A stretch of DNA of 64,000 nucleotides from Anaerotignum sp. Lineage in GTDB: Bacteria; Bacillota; Clostridia; Lachnospirales; Anaerotignaceae. Location: the NCBI RefSeq assembly GCF_030625865.1, contig NZ_DAOUQB010000004.1:23017-87016 (forward strand), written 5' to 3'. The position numbers were made by a program, and so were the translations under genes. Of the stretch, positions 9,398 through 18,737 are shown piece after piece. Below the pieces are notes generated by a model. It was not told the origin of the DNA and did not search any database. It saw only the letters and a list, made by a program, of their open reading frames with translations. Position 1 is the first letter of the stretch. Every line of letters begins with the position of its first letter.

Positions 9398-10315
9398 TTA
9401 CTGCATTCCGGTTTTTCCTTCATATACCTTCTGCATAAAGGGTACAGAAACCTCCAGCTCCTTCGCTAATCTGCATCCATTGCCCACCAGCCATTCAAAT
9501 TCCGTTTCCTCTTTCCCTTCAAGCATATCTCTATATAAAGAAGTGATGGTTTCCGGGGGGAATTTCAAAAAGCCCTCCATATTTCTTTGAGGCATATCAT
9601 CCATGCCTGTAACTCCAGATGCCTTTGCTAAACGGAGAATATCTTCAAAAATCCCTCGCAAAAATTCCATCTTTTCTTTATCTTCTTGGATTTTCCCCGC
9701 TTGGCAGTCAAAGTAAATAAAACCACAGCTATTGCCGCACATCATGGCATACTTCTCCCAAAGTTCTTTCATGATATCCTGCCCATAGGTAGAGGGTAAT
9801 CCTCCCTCATTTAGCATTGCCACAAGTTTTCTGGCTTTTTCGTTGTCCTTTCCATGGGCAAACCCTATGCCAATGCGCAAAAGCTTTCCTCCATTAAAAA
9901 CGTGGCCAGTTTCTACAATATTGGAAAAACAATAAATATAGCTGTCGCTTACAACCCCTTTTCCGTCCAACCACCGGGAGACTGCTCTTGAAGCAGTAAT
10001 ACCATTTTGCAAAGGAACAACCAAAGTATCCTCTCCAACAATGTCTGCATATTTTTTGCAGGCTGCCTCTAATCCATAGCTTTTACTGCAAAGAAACAGA
10101 ACATCCACAACCCCAATTTCCTTAGGGTCATCGGTAACCAAACCAGGACATATTTTATGACTCCCCAAAATATCCGACTCTAGATAAAGCCCTTTCTCCT
10201 GCAAAACCTGTTTCGTCTCTTCACGGGCAATGAAAATTAAATCTTTTTCATACTTTCTTAATCCTCCGGCAACGGTAGCCCCAACGGCACCTAAGCCCAA
10301 TATCGCAATTTTCAT
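9398..10315 (-). CDS. ketopantoate reductase family protein (PanE/ApbA-like)
   Basis: N-terminal IAILGLGAVGATVAGGL and VVPLQNGITA motifs. Confidence 0.87.
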   Translation of the reverse strand: MKIAILGLGAVGATVAGGLRKYEKDLIFIAREETKQVLQEKGLYLESDILGSHKICPGLVTDDPKEIGVVDVLFLCSKSYGLEAACKKYADIVGEDTLVVPLQNGITASRAVSRWLDGKGVVSDSYIYCFSNIVETGHVFNGGKLLRIGIGFAHGKDNEKARKLVAMLNEGGLPSTYGQDIMKELWEKYAMMCGNSCGFIYFDCQAGKIQEDKEKMEFLRGIFEDILRLAKASGVTGMDDMPQRNMEGFLKFPPETITSLYRDMLEGKEETEFEWLVGNGCRLAKELEVSVPFMQKVYEGKTGMQ

Positions 10316-10338
10316 TGTATCCTCCTTATGTCTGGTAT

Positions 10339-11283
10339 TTAATATCGTAACGGAATATCCGAGAGCTTCACAGGAATATCCAGCCCTTGCCCCATTAGAA
10401 ATGAACGCACACCTCGCACTGCAATATCGCTGTTATTTTTTGCACCCACCATGACAGATTCCAGTGGTATAGGTGTACCAATCCCATCAAATTCCACCAT
10501 AATATAGGGTAAAAAAACCTGCTCTAGAATTCTAAACCTTGGTCGTCCTCCCCGTTCTGTTGCCAAAGGTGAAAAGACAAATCGATATTCCTCTTCCCCC
10601 TTAAAAAATTCGCTCTTAAAAAACATGGCATACACCGAGCAAACCATTGCCATATCACCGCCAATTTCAATTAAGGATTCTTCCCTTATGTCACCGGTTT
10701 CCTCAAAAATAGCCTCCAAATCCGAATAACCATCGTTAACCCCTCGTCGAATGCAGGAGAGCAGTGCCTCTAACAAGCAGGAAATTTGTACTTCCTCGTC
10801 ATAAATAACCGTACCATGCAAAAACGACCTACTAGAAAACCCTTGCACCAGCTTCTCATAATCAAATCCAAGACAATACCCCTTAAAATCAGTAAATTCA
10901 GCCCAAAGCAAAGCGCTGTTTTCTTGCTTGGAAAAGGAAACCACATAAAAACTTATGTGATCCTCCTCCGGGATACAAACGGTTTGACAGGAAGGGGTTA
11001 TAATGGCAAGCTCATCCATCTCTGCTTTTATAATACGATATAACCTCCGCCCCAGTTCTTTATTAACAATATATCGATCAATTAATTTATCCAAAACCTC
11101 TAAGGAATATAGAAATTCAAGTTTGTCATTCAAAAAATCGCTTTTCGTAGCAATAAATTGTCTATTTTCAACAATACCTTGAATTCCCTCTGCTGTTGTA
11201 TAATGGTACAATTTATCACCGCTGTTGCAAAGGGGTACATGTATCCAATCATCTAAATATTTTGTTGTTCTCCCTGTTTCCAC
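10339..11283 (-). CDS. DUF2971-type protein
   Basis: LYHYTTAEGIQGIVENRQFIATKSDFLNDKLEF is characteristic of DUF2971. Confidence 0.75.
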   Translation of the reverse strand: METGRTTKYLDDWIHVPLCNSGDKLYHYTTAEGIQGIVENRQFIATKSDFLNDKLEFLYSLEVLDKLIDRYIVNKELGRRLYRIIKAEMDELAIITPSCQTVCIPEEDHISFYVVSFSKQENSALLWAEFTDFKGYCLGFDYEKLVQGFSSRSFLHGTVIYDEEVQISCLLEALLSCIRRGVNDGYSDLEAIFEETGDIREESLIEIGGDMAMVCSVYAMFFKSEFFKGEEEYRFVFSPLATERGGRPRFRILEQVFLPYIMVEFDGIGTPIPLESVMVGAKNNSDIAVRGVRSFLMGQGLDIPVKLSDIPLRY

Positions 11284-11298
11284 TTGGGAAGCCTCCCG

Positions 11299-12549
11299 TC
11301 ACTGTCTGATTTGCCCGTTTCCATAAATAATATATTTTGTCGTTGTTAGTTCCTTCAAGCCCATGGGCCCTCTTGCATGGAGCTTTTGGGTACTGATCCC
11401 AATTTCCGCACCAAAACCAAACTGAGCTCCATCGGTAAAACGGGTTGAAGCATTGACATATACCGCCGCCGCATCTACTTCATTTAAAAACCGCTGGGCA
11501 TTGGTGTAGTTTTCCGTAAGAATTGCTTCCGAATGTCCCGTTGAATATTTCCGAATATGGCTGATTGCTTCATCTATGTTTTGCACCACACGGGTAGAAA
11601 TAATATAATCTGTATATTCCGTTGCCCAATCCTCTTGGGTTGCAGGTACGGAACCGGAAATTAAGGCACAGGCAGTTTCATCGCCTCTAATTTCCACGTT
11701 TTTCTGTTGTAAAGCCTCTCCCACCATAGGAAGAAACTGATCCGCAATTTTTTCATGCACCAATAGGCTTTCGCAAGCATTGCAAACGCCGGGACGCTGG
11801 GTTTTGGCGTTCATCACAATCGCCACAGCCTTGTCTAACTCTGCCGTTTCGTCCACAAAAATATGACAGTTTCCAACACCTGTTTCTATCACCGGCACAG
11901 TACTGTTTTGCACCACACTTTGAATTAATCCCGCTCCTCCTCGAGGAATTAAAACATCCAGATATCCGTTTAGGCGCATCATTTCATTTGCAGTCTCTCT
12001 GGAAGTATCGGGCACCACCTGAACAATGTCTCCGGGTAATCCCTGTTTTTCAAGGGCTTCACGAAATACGGAAACAACCGCTTGATTCGTACGAAATGCC
12101 TCTTTGCCTCCCCTTAGTATTACCGCACTGCCAGCCTTTAAGCATAAACCGAAGGCATCCGCAGTAACGTTTGGTCTGGCTTCGAAAATAATTCCAATTA
12201 CCCCCATTGGCACCCGCTTTTGCCCGATTACCAGTCCATTGTCCAATGTTTTCATAAAAAGCACCTCACCCACAGGGTCATCTAAGGCCGCTACTTGACA
12301 AAGTCCCTCCGCCATTTCCTCAAGCCTTGCCCGGGTTAAGGTTAAACGGTCGATAAAAGCCCCCTTGATTCCCGATGCCAAAGCCGCATCAACGTCTTCT
12401 TTATTCGCTCCAAGAATATTTTCTGCCGCTGCCAAAAGTGCTTCTGCCGCACAGCAAAGAGCCTCATTTTTTTTCGGTGTAGGCAAAACCGCCAATACTA
12501 CAGAAGCATCCTTTGCTTTTTTTCCCATTTCAACTAAAACACTCATCAT
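11299..12549 (-). CDS. proA: glutamate-5-semialdehyde dehydrogenase
   Basis: KRVPMGVIGIIFEARPNVTADA, PGVCNACESLLVH, FGFGAEIGISTQKLHARGPMGL. Confidence 0.97.
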   Translation of the reverse strand: MMSVLVEMGKKAKDASVVLAVLPTPKKNEALCCAAEALLAAAENILGANKEDVDAALASGIKGAFIDRLTLTRARLEEMAEGLCQVAALDDPVGEVLFMKTLDNGLVIGQKRVPMGVIGIIFEARPNVTADAFGLCLKAGSAVILRGGKEAFRTNQAVVSVFREALEKQGLPGDIVQVVPDTSRETANEMMRLNGYLDVLIPRGGAGLIQSVVQNSTVPVIETGVGNCHIFVDETAELDKAVAIVMNAKTQRPGVCNACESLLVHEKIADQFLPMVGEALQQKNVEIRGDETACALISGSVPATQEDWATEYTDYIISTRVVQNIDEAISHIRKYSTGHSEAILTENYTNAQRFLNEVDAAAVYVNASTRFTDGAQFGFGAEIGISTQKLHARGPMGLKELTTTKYIIYGNGQIRQ

Positions 12550-13111
12550 TACAACCCCCTATCACGCCTTTTTCTGTCACAATACAATCAACGGGTATAT
12601 CATATGCATCAACCTGCAAATCATCCTCCATGATCTGAAAGGAAAACGCCACGGCAATTTTATAAATATCGGGATATTGCTGAAAAAATCTATCATAATA
12701 TCCCCCGCCATAGCCATAACGATTTCCTTTTTTATCAAATACACTTCCTGGCACAAGGAAAAAATCTCTTTCCCCCGGCGTCACTTCTTCATCTTCCCCT
12801 TTTTCCGGCTCCATTACACCAAAACGACTTTTTTTAAGTTCTAAAAAAGAGGATATGGTTACAAAATACATTCTTCCCTTCAATTTTGCAACGGGAACAG
12901 CAACTTTCTTTCCGTCCCTCCAAGCCTGCTCAATCAATTGGTATGTATTTACCTCCTCACCCATGCTGATATAGGTGAATATGGTATCTGCTTTTTGATA
13001 TCTTTCACTGCTGCAAAGAATGTCAATAATCCTGCTGCTTTCCTTTTGTCGGACTTCTTCTGACATTTCTTTTCTTTTTTGCAATATTTTTTGTCGCAAT
13101 TTATTTTTCAT
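12530..13111 (-). CDS. 5-formyltetrahydrofolate cyclo-ligase family protein
   Basis: VPGSVFDKKGNRYGYGGGYYDRFF motif. Confidence 0.93.
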   Translation of the reverse strand: MKNKLRQKILQKRKEMSEEVRQKESSRIIDILCSSERYQKADTIFTYISMGEEVNTYQLIEQAWRDGKKVAVPVAKLKGRMYFVTISSFLELKKSRFGVMEPEKGEDEEVTPGERDFFLVPGSVFDKKGNRYGYGGGYYDRFFQQYPDIYKIAVAFSFQIMEDDLQVDAYDIPVDCIVTEKGVIGGCNDECFS

Positions 13112-13728
13112 TGCCGCAACACCCCTATTGTTAATATGATGAATAAGCTACCACAAAATGACAGCGTCCAAAATGGCAGCTTCTTGTTTCCCAATAAATT
13201 TTTTAATATTACATACAAAAAATCAGTCCAAAAGCAAACAATACCCAGTACAATCACACTTGAAGCAATGATAAATTCCCCTATATTCATCCAAAGCAAA
13301 AGCCCCCAAACAAGGGTAATTCCCATGATAAAAAGTTGTTCTTTCGTAGATTGAAAAATAGGTTGCTCGTTCTCTCCAATAACATTAAAATTTGCACCTA
13401 ATAAGAAAAATCCGCATAGAGAAGACCCTGCCAAAGCTCCTGTAACAACACGCAAAAATTGCGTACTTTCCCAAAATCCCATGTAACTAAAAAAACCATC
13501 AACGGAAATGGGAATAAAAGCACAGGCACCAAGTAGCATGCTCCAAGTTGAATAAGGCTTATTCCCTTTCAGTCTTCCAAAAATGAAAAAAAACACCATA
13601 GAAAAAAAGATGCCTGAATAGATTCCCGTACAACGGGCGCAAACGGGCAATTTCATTCCGTCAAGGATAAAACTACGCTCTGCCATCTGATGACAGACGG
13701 CAGAGCCAATAAAATCAAATATATCCAT
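13108..13728 (-). CDS. DUF2085 family membrane protein
   Basis: CHQMAERSFILDGMKLPVCARCTGIYSG motif. ORF opens to 13818 but an internal ATG (MDIFDFIG) at 13728 avoids overlap with the next gene. Confidence 0.82.
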   Translation of the reverse strand: MDIFDFIGSAVCHQMAERSFILDGMKLPVCARCTGIYSGIFFSMVFFFIFGRLKGNKPYSTWSMLLGACAFIPISVDGFFSYMGFWESTQFLRVVTGALAGSSLCGFFLLGANFNVIGENEQPIFQSTKEQLFIMGITLVWGLLLWMNIGEFIIASSVIVLGIVCFWTDFLYVILKNLLGNKKLPFWTLSFCGSLFIILTIGVLRQ

Positions 13729-13735
13729 AACACTT

Positions 13736-14218
13736 TTAATAATATGGGAAATAGTAATACATATTCCCAACCACACCAAATAAGCCACCAACAATGCAAC
13801 ACAAAAACCAGATAGCAAACATAATACAGCTAACGGTAATCAGTGTTTTGCCAAACCCACGGTAATCCTCAACCGGGCTTTTTAGTAAAACAATACCTGC
13901 GATTAAACCGGCAACCTGACCAACTCCACCCACAAAAATAATCAAAAGAGTTATAATTACTTTTAATATTGTGGGAATCGTCTGTTCCTGAACGGGTTTT
14001 GGCTCCGTAGATTGATAGTCCTCCCAACTTCTTGTCTGATTTTCAGCCTGAAATTTCTGGGAAGTCCCATTTTCGTCTTCCACCGTAAATTCTTTTACTA
14101 CTTCTGCTTCCTGCCCATTATCTTCTTTGGAATTTGCTTCATTTGTTTTTAAATTACAAATGGGACAACCCAAGCTTTCATCTAAAATTTGTCTCCCGCA
14201 TTTGGGGCAATAACTCAT
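13736..14218 (-). CDS. zinc-ribbon domain membrane protein
   Basis: N-terminal YCPKCGRQILDESLGCPIC; C-terminal TM segments. Confidence 0.82.
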   Translation of the reverse strand: MSYCPKCGRQILDESLGCPICNLKTNEANSKEDNGQEAEVVKEFTVEDENGTSQKFQAENQTRSWEDYQSTEPKPVQEQTIPTILKVIITLLIIFVGGVGQVAGLIAGIVLLKSPVEDYRGFGKTLITVSCIMFAIWFLCCIVGGLFGVVGNMYYYFPYY

Positions 14219-14240
14219 ACTAATCGCTCCTTATCTTATT

Positions 14241-15035
14241 TTACGCTTTCTTGCTGTGAAAGAATGTACCCACATCGTCACCGGCAATTACCCGATGGAT
14301 AATAGTGGGATCCTCACCTAACACGATAGACATTCTTACCCCGGCATTTTGGCAAATGGATGCCGCTTGCAACTTGGTAAGCATTCCTCCCACACTAAAC
14401 TGAGAGCCTTTGTCTCCGGCCATTTTCTTTATTTCGTCAGTAACCCACTCCACAGATGAGATTCTTTTCGCGTTGGGATTGGTTTTGGGGTCCTGATCAT
14501 ACAAAGCATCAATATCTGTCATCAAAATCAAAAGATCCGCTCCGATAATTTCTGCTACCAGGGCAGAAAGCCTGTCATTATCAGAAATTTCAATTTCATA
14601 GGTAGAAATAGTATCATTGGCATTTACAATGGGGATCACCCCAAGTTCCATCAATGTCTCCATGGTATTTTTCGTATTCTGATAACGATTATCATTGCTG
14701 ATTTCTTCTTTTGTCAGTAAAACCTGAGCAACCGTTTGATTATAGCGATCAAAAAAATTATGATAAATTTGCATAATCATAGCCTGTCCCACTGCCGCCG
14801 CAGCCTGTTTTTGGCGGATGACCGTCGGTCTTTCTTTCATACCCATACGAACCGCCCCGACGCCAATGGCACCGCTTGTAACCAATACAACATCCTTACC
14901 ACTGTTTTTAAGGTCCGTTAAAACCCAAGCCAATTCTTCTATCCGCTTTAAGTTTAATAGGCCGTTTGGATATGTAATTGTAGATGTACCAACCTTCACT
15001 ACAACACGTTTGCAATCCTTCAACAATTCCCTCAC
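14241..15035 (-). CDS. proB: glutamate 5-kinase
   Basis: VVVKVGTSTITYPNG, LVTSGAIGVG, ILMTDIDALYDQDPKTNPNA, GSQFSVGGMLTKLQAA; no C-terminal PUA domain. Confidence 0.96.
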   Translation of the reverse strand: MRELLKDCKRVVVKVGTSTITYPNGLLNLKRIEELAWVLTDLKNSGKDVVLVTSGAIGVGAVRMGMKERPTVIRQKQAAAAVGQAMIMQIYHNFFDRYNQTVAQVLLTKEEISNDNRYQNTKNTMETLMELGVIPIVNANDTISTYEIEISDNDRLSALVAEIIGADLLILMTDIDALYDQDPKTNPNAKRISSVEWVTDEIKKMAGDKGSQFSVGGMLTKLQAASICQNAGVRMSIVLGEDPTIIHRVIAGDDVGTFFHSKKA

Positions 15036-15154
15036 AATAATTCACTCCAATTCCTGTGTATAGACAAAGTATACTATATTTTTCTTCCGTAAAAAAGGAC
15101 TTTCGCTAATTCAAAGAAAATATTAAAGGTTTCTTTATAATATATCTTGTCACT

Positions 15155-15780
15155 TTAATGATTCTCTTCCATCACCTTAAGAAGCAATTCCACTAATTGG
15201 GGGGCAATATTTATACCTGAAAGCTCCTGCATTTCTTTTAACACCATCACCCTGCCCATATTTAAATTATTTTCATTTTTTGATAACATCTCTACATACC
15301 TTTCTATCATCGCCATTACCTTGAATATGATAGGGATTTCTTTCATAAAGAGTTTTCAGTATTCCCTGTATTGTATCTACGCTATAGTTTCTCTTTGATA
15401 ATAACTTCTCCTTATACATTTCCCGCTCAGCATTACCTATTACCTGTTCAATATTCTGAGAAGAATGAACCTCGGTATCAAACCCAATTGCGATGCTGCA
15501 CTTTATATCAAAAATCTTTTCCTTTGAGATTTCTAATTTTATCTCATCCATAATCTTTAATCCATTTAAATTGCCAAATGTAATGGACAATGGTTAATAT
15601 TAAGCAAAATCCTATGTATGCCCAAACTCCCAGCAATTTGCCCCTTGCTTCATATACTTCATTTATATGCTTTGGTACAACCATAAAACTATTAATCTGG
15701 CTGGTAATATCCCGGCTTATGTCTGCTGCCACTTTTTCTGTAATTGTATCTGTTGAAACTATCCCATTAGAAAACACCAT
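15155..15780 (-). pseudogene. decayed GGDEF/HD-GYP hybrid signalling protein
   Basis: Three overlapping out-of-frame ORFs in protein order: sensor/TM fragment (15544-15780), GGDEF flanks without the catalytic motif (15273-15590), HD-GYP C-terminal tail (15155-15346). Confidence 0.72.
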
Positions 15781-15887
15781 GTCTCCAGTAAAAAAACATT
15801 TATGAATTCTTTTATTTTACCACATTCAAGAAATGTTGGAAATAAGAATTATTATTATCTAATCAAGCTTATGCGGCGTTTTATAAA

Positions 15888-15930
15888 TAAAAAAAACCGA
15901 AGAACATAGGCCAGCCCATATCCTTCGGTC
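15888..15930 (-). terminator. intrinsic terminator of glnS
   Basis: ACCGAAG/CTTCGGT stem followed on the minus strand by a U-run. Confidence 0.75.
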
Positions 15931-15934
15931 ATAT

Positions 15935-17614
15935 TTATTTCGATAATTTAAAAGAACTTTTTAAAGGAACAATGCGGTTAAATACCATTTTTTCATTTGT
16001 AGTATCTTTCACATCCACAATATAGTATCCATTACGCATAAATTGGTAGCGTTCTCCTTTTTTTGCTTCCTTAATGGATGGCTCAATAAAGCATTCTTTT
16101 ACTTCCAGAGATTTGGGATTCATAATCATCTCTCCGTTAGGATCCTCAGGATTATCCAGCATCATATAATCATACAACCTTGCCGTTGCCTGAACATTTT
16201 CCGTTGCACTTACCCAGTGAAGCGTCCCCTTCACTTTTCTGCCTTCAAAACCGCTGCCGCTTTTTGTTTCAGGGTCATAAGTACAATGAACCTCTACCAA
16301 ATTACCGGCCTCATCCTTCACAATATCCGTACAAGTTACAAAATATGCACCCTTTAAACGCACTTCCTTACCGGGAGCCAAACGGAAGAATTTTTTCACA
16401 GGCTCCTCCATAAAGTCATCTCTTTCAATATACAACTCTCTTGTAAAAGGAACTATTCTGGAGCCAAGATCGGCGTTTTCCGGGTTGTTTTCCAACTCCA
16501 TCATTTCCACCTGACCTTCAGGGTAATTCGTAATCACAAGCTTCAAAGGATCCAAAACTGCCATAACAACCTTAGCTTTTGCCTTTAAGTCATCACGAAT
16601 ACAATAATCCAACAACCCGCTGTCAACCATACTATTGGCCTTGGAGACACCAATTCGCTCACAAAAATCACGAATTGCTTCAGGTGTATAACCCCTGCGG
16701 CGTAAGCCGCTAATGGTAGGCATACGAGGGTCATCCCAGCCGTCAACCAAACCATCTTCAACCAAAGCACGAAGCTTTCTTTTACTCATAACGGTATTTG
16801 TCATCCCTAAACGGGCAAACTCAACCTGTCTGGGCGGATTTTCCGTATACCCTGCCTCTCTGACTACCCATTCATATAAAGGACGATGGTCTTCGAACTC
16901 CATGGTACAGATAGAGTGGGTTATGCCTTCAATGGCATCCTCCAAAGGATGGGCAAAGTCATACATAGGATATATGCACCATGCATCCCCTGTGGTATGA
17001 TGGGTGGCGTGGGCAATTCTATAAATAACAGGGTCTCTCATATTAATATTGGGGGAAGCCACATCAATCTTAGCTCTAAGGGTGTGGGAACCGTCAGGAA
17101 ATTCGCCCTTTTTCATACGCTCAAATAAATCCAAATTCTCCTCAACACTTCTGTTACGGTAAGGGCTTTCCTTTCCCGGTGTGCTTAACGATCCCCGGTA
17201 TTCACGCATTTGTTCCGCCGTCAAATCGCAAACAAAAGCCTTGCCCGCTTTAATAAGCTTTAAAGCAACCTCATAATACTTTTGAAAATAGCTGGAGGCA
17301 TAATATAATCTATCTTCCCAATCAAATCCTAACCACTTCACGTCCTCACGAATAGAATCAACATACTCCACATCTTCTTTTGTAGGGTTTGTATCATCAA
17401 AACGTAAATTGCATTTTCCTCCGTAAAGCTTTGCCAAACCAAAGTTCAGGCAGATGGATTTTGCGTGTCCAATATGCAAATAGCCATTAGGTTCGGGTGG
17501 AAATCTGGTGTGAATTTTGTTCAATTCACCCTTCAAGTCCTCCTGAATATAACTATGTATGAAGTTTCCGGTAGCACCTAATCCGCCATTTTCCATAATC
17601 TTTTCTTCTGCCAT
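15935..17614 (-). CDS. glnS: glutaminyl-tRNA synthetase
   Basis: [33 protein letters not shown]-like [15 protein letters not shown] (KMSKS-like). Confidence 0.96.
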   Translation of the reverse strand: MAEEKIMENGGLGATGNFIHSYIQEDLKGELNKIHTRFPPEPNGYLHIGHAKSICLNFGLAKLYGGKCNLRFDDTNPTKEDVEYVDSIREDVKWLGFDWEDRLYYASSYFQKYYEVALKLIKAGKAFVCDLTAEQMREYRGSLSTPGKESPYRNRSVEENLDLFERMKKGEFPDGSHTLRAKIDVASPNINMRDPVIYRIAHATHHTTGDAWCIYPMYDFAHPLEDAIEGITHSICTMEFEDHRPLYEWVVREAGYTENPPRQVEFARLGMTNTVMSKRKLRALVEDGLVDGWDDPRMPTISGLRRRGYTPEAIRDFCERIGVSKANSMVDSGLLDYCIRDDLKAKAKVVMAVLDPLKLVITNYPEGQVEMMELENNPENADLGSRIVPFTRELYIERDDFMEEPVKKFFRLAPGKEVRLKGAYFVTCTDIVKDEAGNLVEVHCTYDPETKSGSGFEGRKVKGTLHWVSATENVQATARLYDYMMLDNPEDPNGEMIMNPKSLEVKECFIEPSIKEAKKGERYQFMRNGYYIVDVKDTTNEKMVFNRIVPLKSSFKLSK

Positions 17615-17711
17615 ATTGCGTTCCTCCCAAATTTGTGGTTGTCTTACCTATATCACTACGTCAAAAACTTCCTTATAATTAGAGTCCATTTATAAAAGGA
17701 TTCCCATATTT

Positions 17712-17879
17712 TCACATTTCAAACATAGTGATACCAAATGAATTTTCAAATAAATTCATGGTTATAAACGGCAGGTCTCCCTGCACCTGATTCAAAAGAG
17801 TGGGCTCACGTTCCCATTCTGTGACGCTTAATATTTTCCCCATGATACCATGGTAAAAAAGAAACATCTTAAATATCAT
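17712..17879 (-). CDS. possible 55-aa leader ORF or gene remnant upstream of glnS
   Basis: Uninterrupted frame MIFKMFLFYHGIMGKILSVTEWEREPTLLNQVQGDLPFITMNLFENSFGITMFEM*; no clear RBS; below the ORF-track cut-off. Confidence 0.3.
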   Translation of the reverse strand: MIFKMFLFYHGIMGKILSVTEWEREPTLLNQVQGDLPFITMNLFENSFGITMFEM

Positions 17880-17888
17880 AATTACAAT

Positions 17889-17917
17889 ATTATAATATAG
17901 CCTGTCTTTAAACGCAA
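17889..17917 (-). promoter_or_regulatory. putative glnS promoter
   Basis: Minus strand TTGCGT, 17 bp, TATAAT; predicts a ~270-nt leader. Confidence 0.6.
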
Positions 17918-18153
17918 TTCATTTCCAACAAAATTTGCCTTATGTTTCCCAACATATTGTAATAGGATTTGTTTTTTTCTATTTTCCATAGTAGAATAAA
18001 ACGAAAGAAATAAGTATATGAAATTCATTTTATGAATTATCTTTTGTTAGATAGTTTTCTTTTCATAAAAATAACAATAAATAAAAATTTTAGAGGAATA
18101 TTTTTGGATACGGAGAAATTATTTTTCTCATAGAAATTTTAGGAGGAACAGCA

Positions 18154-18609
18154 ATGCTGGCTTTTACCGTTTTTGATACAAAAAAATTTATGGCACACTT
18201 ATTAAAAGGTGATATCTTTGATCACTTTACATTTCGTCAAGGGGAAATCTACTCCTTTGCCTCTTTTACCATTAACGGAACAAAGGATGAAAGCGCCTTA
18301 ACAGAAGAAAATCCAGAACCCTATTGCCTTTGGGCAGATATAAAACCTTTTGTTTTTGAAACAGTGAAGGGAAAAAAACTTCCAAAAAGCATGAAATTGA
18401 TTCTCTCTCTCCCGAAAGATAAGACAATTCAATACCCCAATGCAAAAGCAGTGTTTTTAAACCTTTTATTCCGAGAAGGCACACTTTTATGTACCACCTC
18501 CGTTGCAGAAGAAACCTTTTCATTGGAACAAAAAGCAACGAAACAATGGGATGAGGATATTTTAGAACTCTTTAAGAAGCAGCAAATTGCCATTCAAATT
18601 GAAACATAA
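18154..18609 (+). CDS. hypothetical protein (DUF5721-like)
   Basis: RBS AGGAGGA before ATG; no stronger family motif recognised. Confidence 0.75.
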   Translation: MLAFTVFDTKKFMAHLLKGDIFDHFTFRQGEIYSFASFTINGTKDESALTEENPEPYCLWADIKPFVFETVKGKKLPKSMKLILSLPKDKTIQYPNAKAVFLNLLFREGTLLCTTSVAEETFSLEQKATKQWDEDILELFKKQQIAIQIET

Positions 18610-18618
18610 ACCGTTTTG

Positions 18619-18645
18619 TTAGCACTCATTTAATTCGAGTGCTAA
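18619..18645 (+). promoter_or_regulatory. CIRCE operator (HrcA site) upstream of htpG
   Basis: TTAGCACTC-N9-GAGTGCTAA, perfect. Confidence 0.95.
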
Positions 18646-18652
18646 TTTTTTA

Positions 18653-18681
18653 TTGACTTTTTCTTTATTAATGACTAAAAT
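18653..18681 (+). promoter_or_regulatory. putative htpG promoter
   Basis: TTGACT, 17 bp, TAAAAT. Confidence 0.65.
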
Positions 18682-18737
18682 TACTGATATATCATACAAG
18701 CTATAAAATCAATTTTTGTTTTAGGAGGTTATGCAAA

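Noticed and set aside
12365-12844. 159-aa forward ORF
   Set aside because: Antisense to proA and the 5-formyltetrahydrofolate cyclo-ligase gene.
13108-13818. Long overlap between DUF2085 and zinc-ribbon genes
   Set aside because: Removed by using the internal ATG at 13728 as the start.
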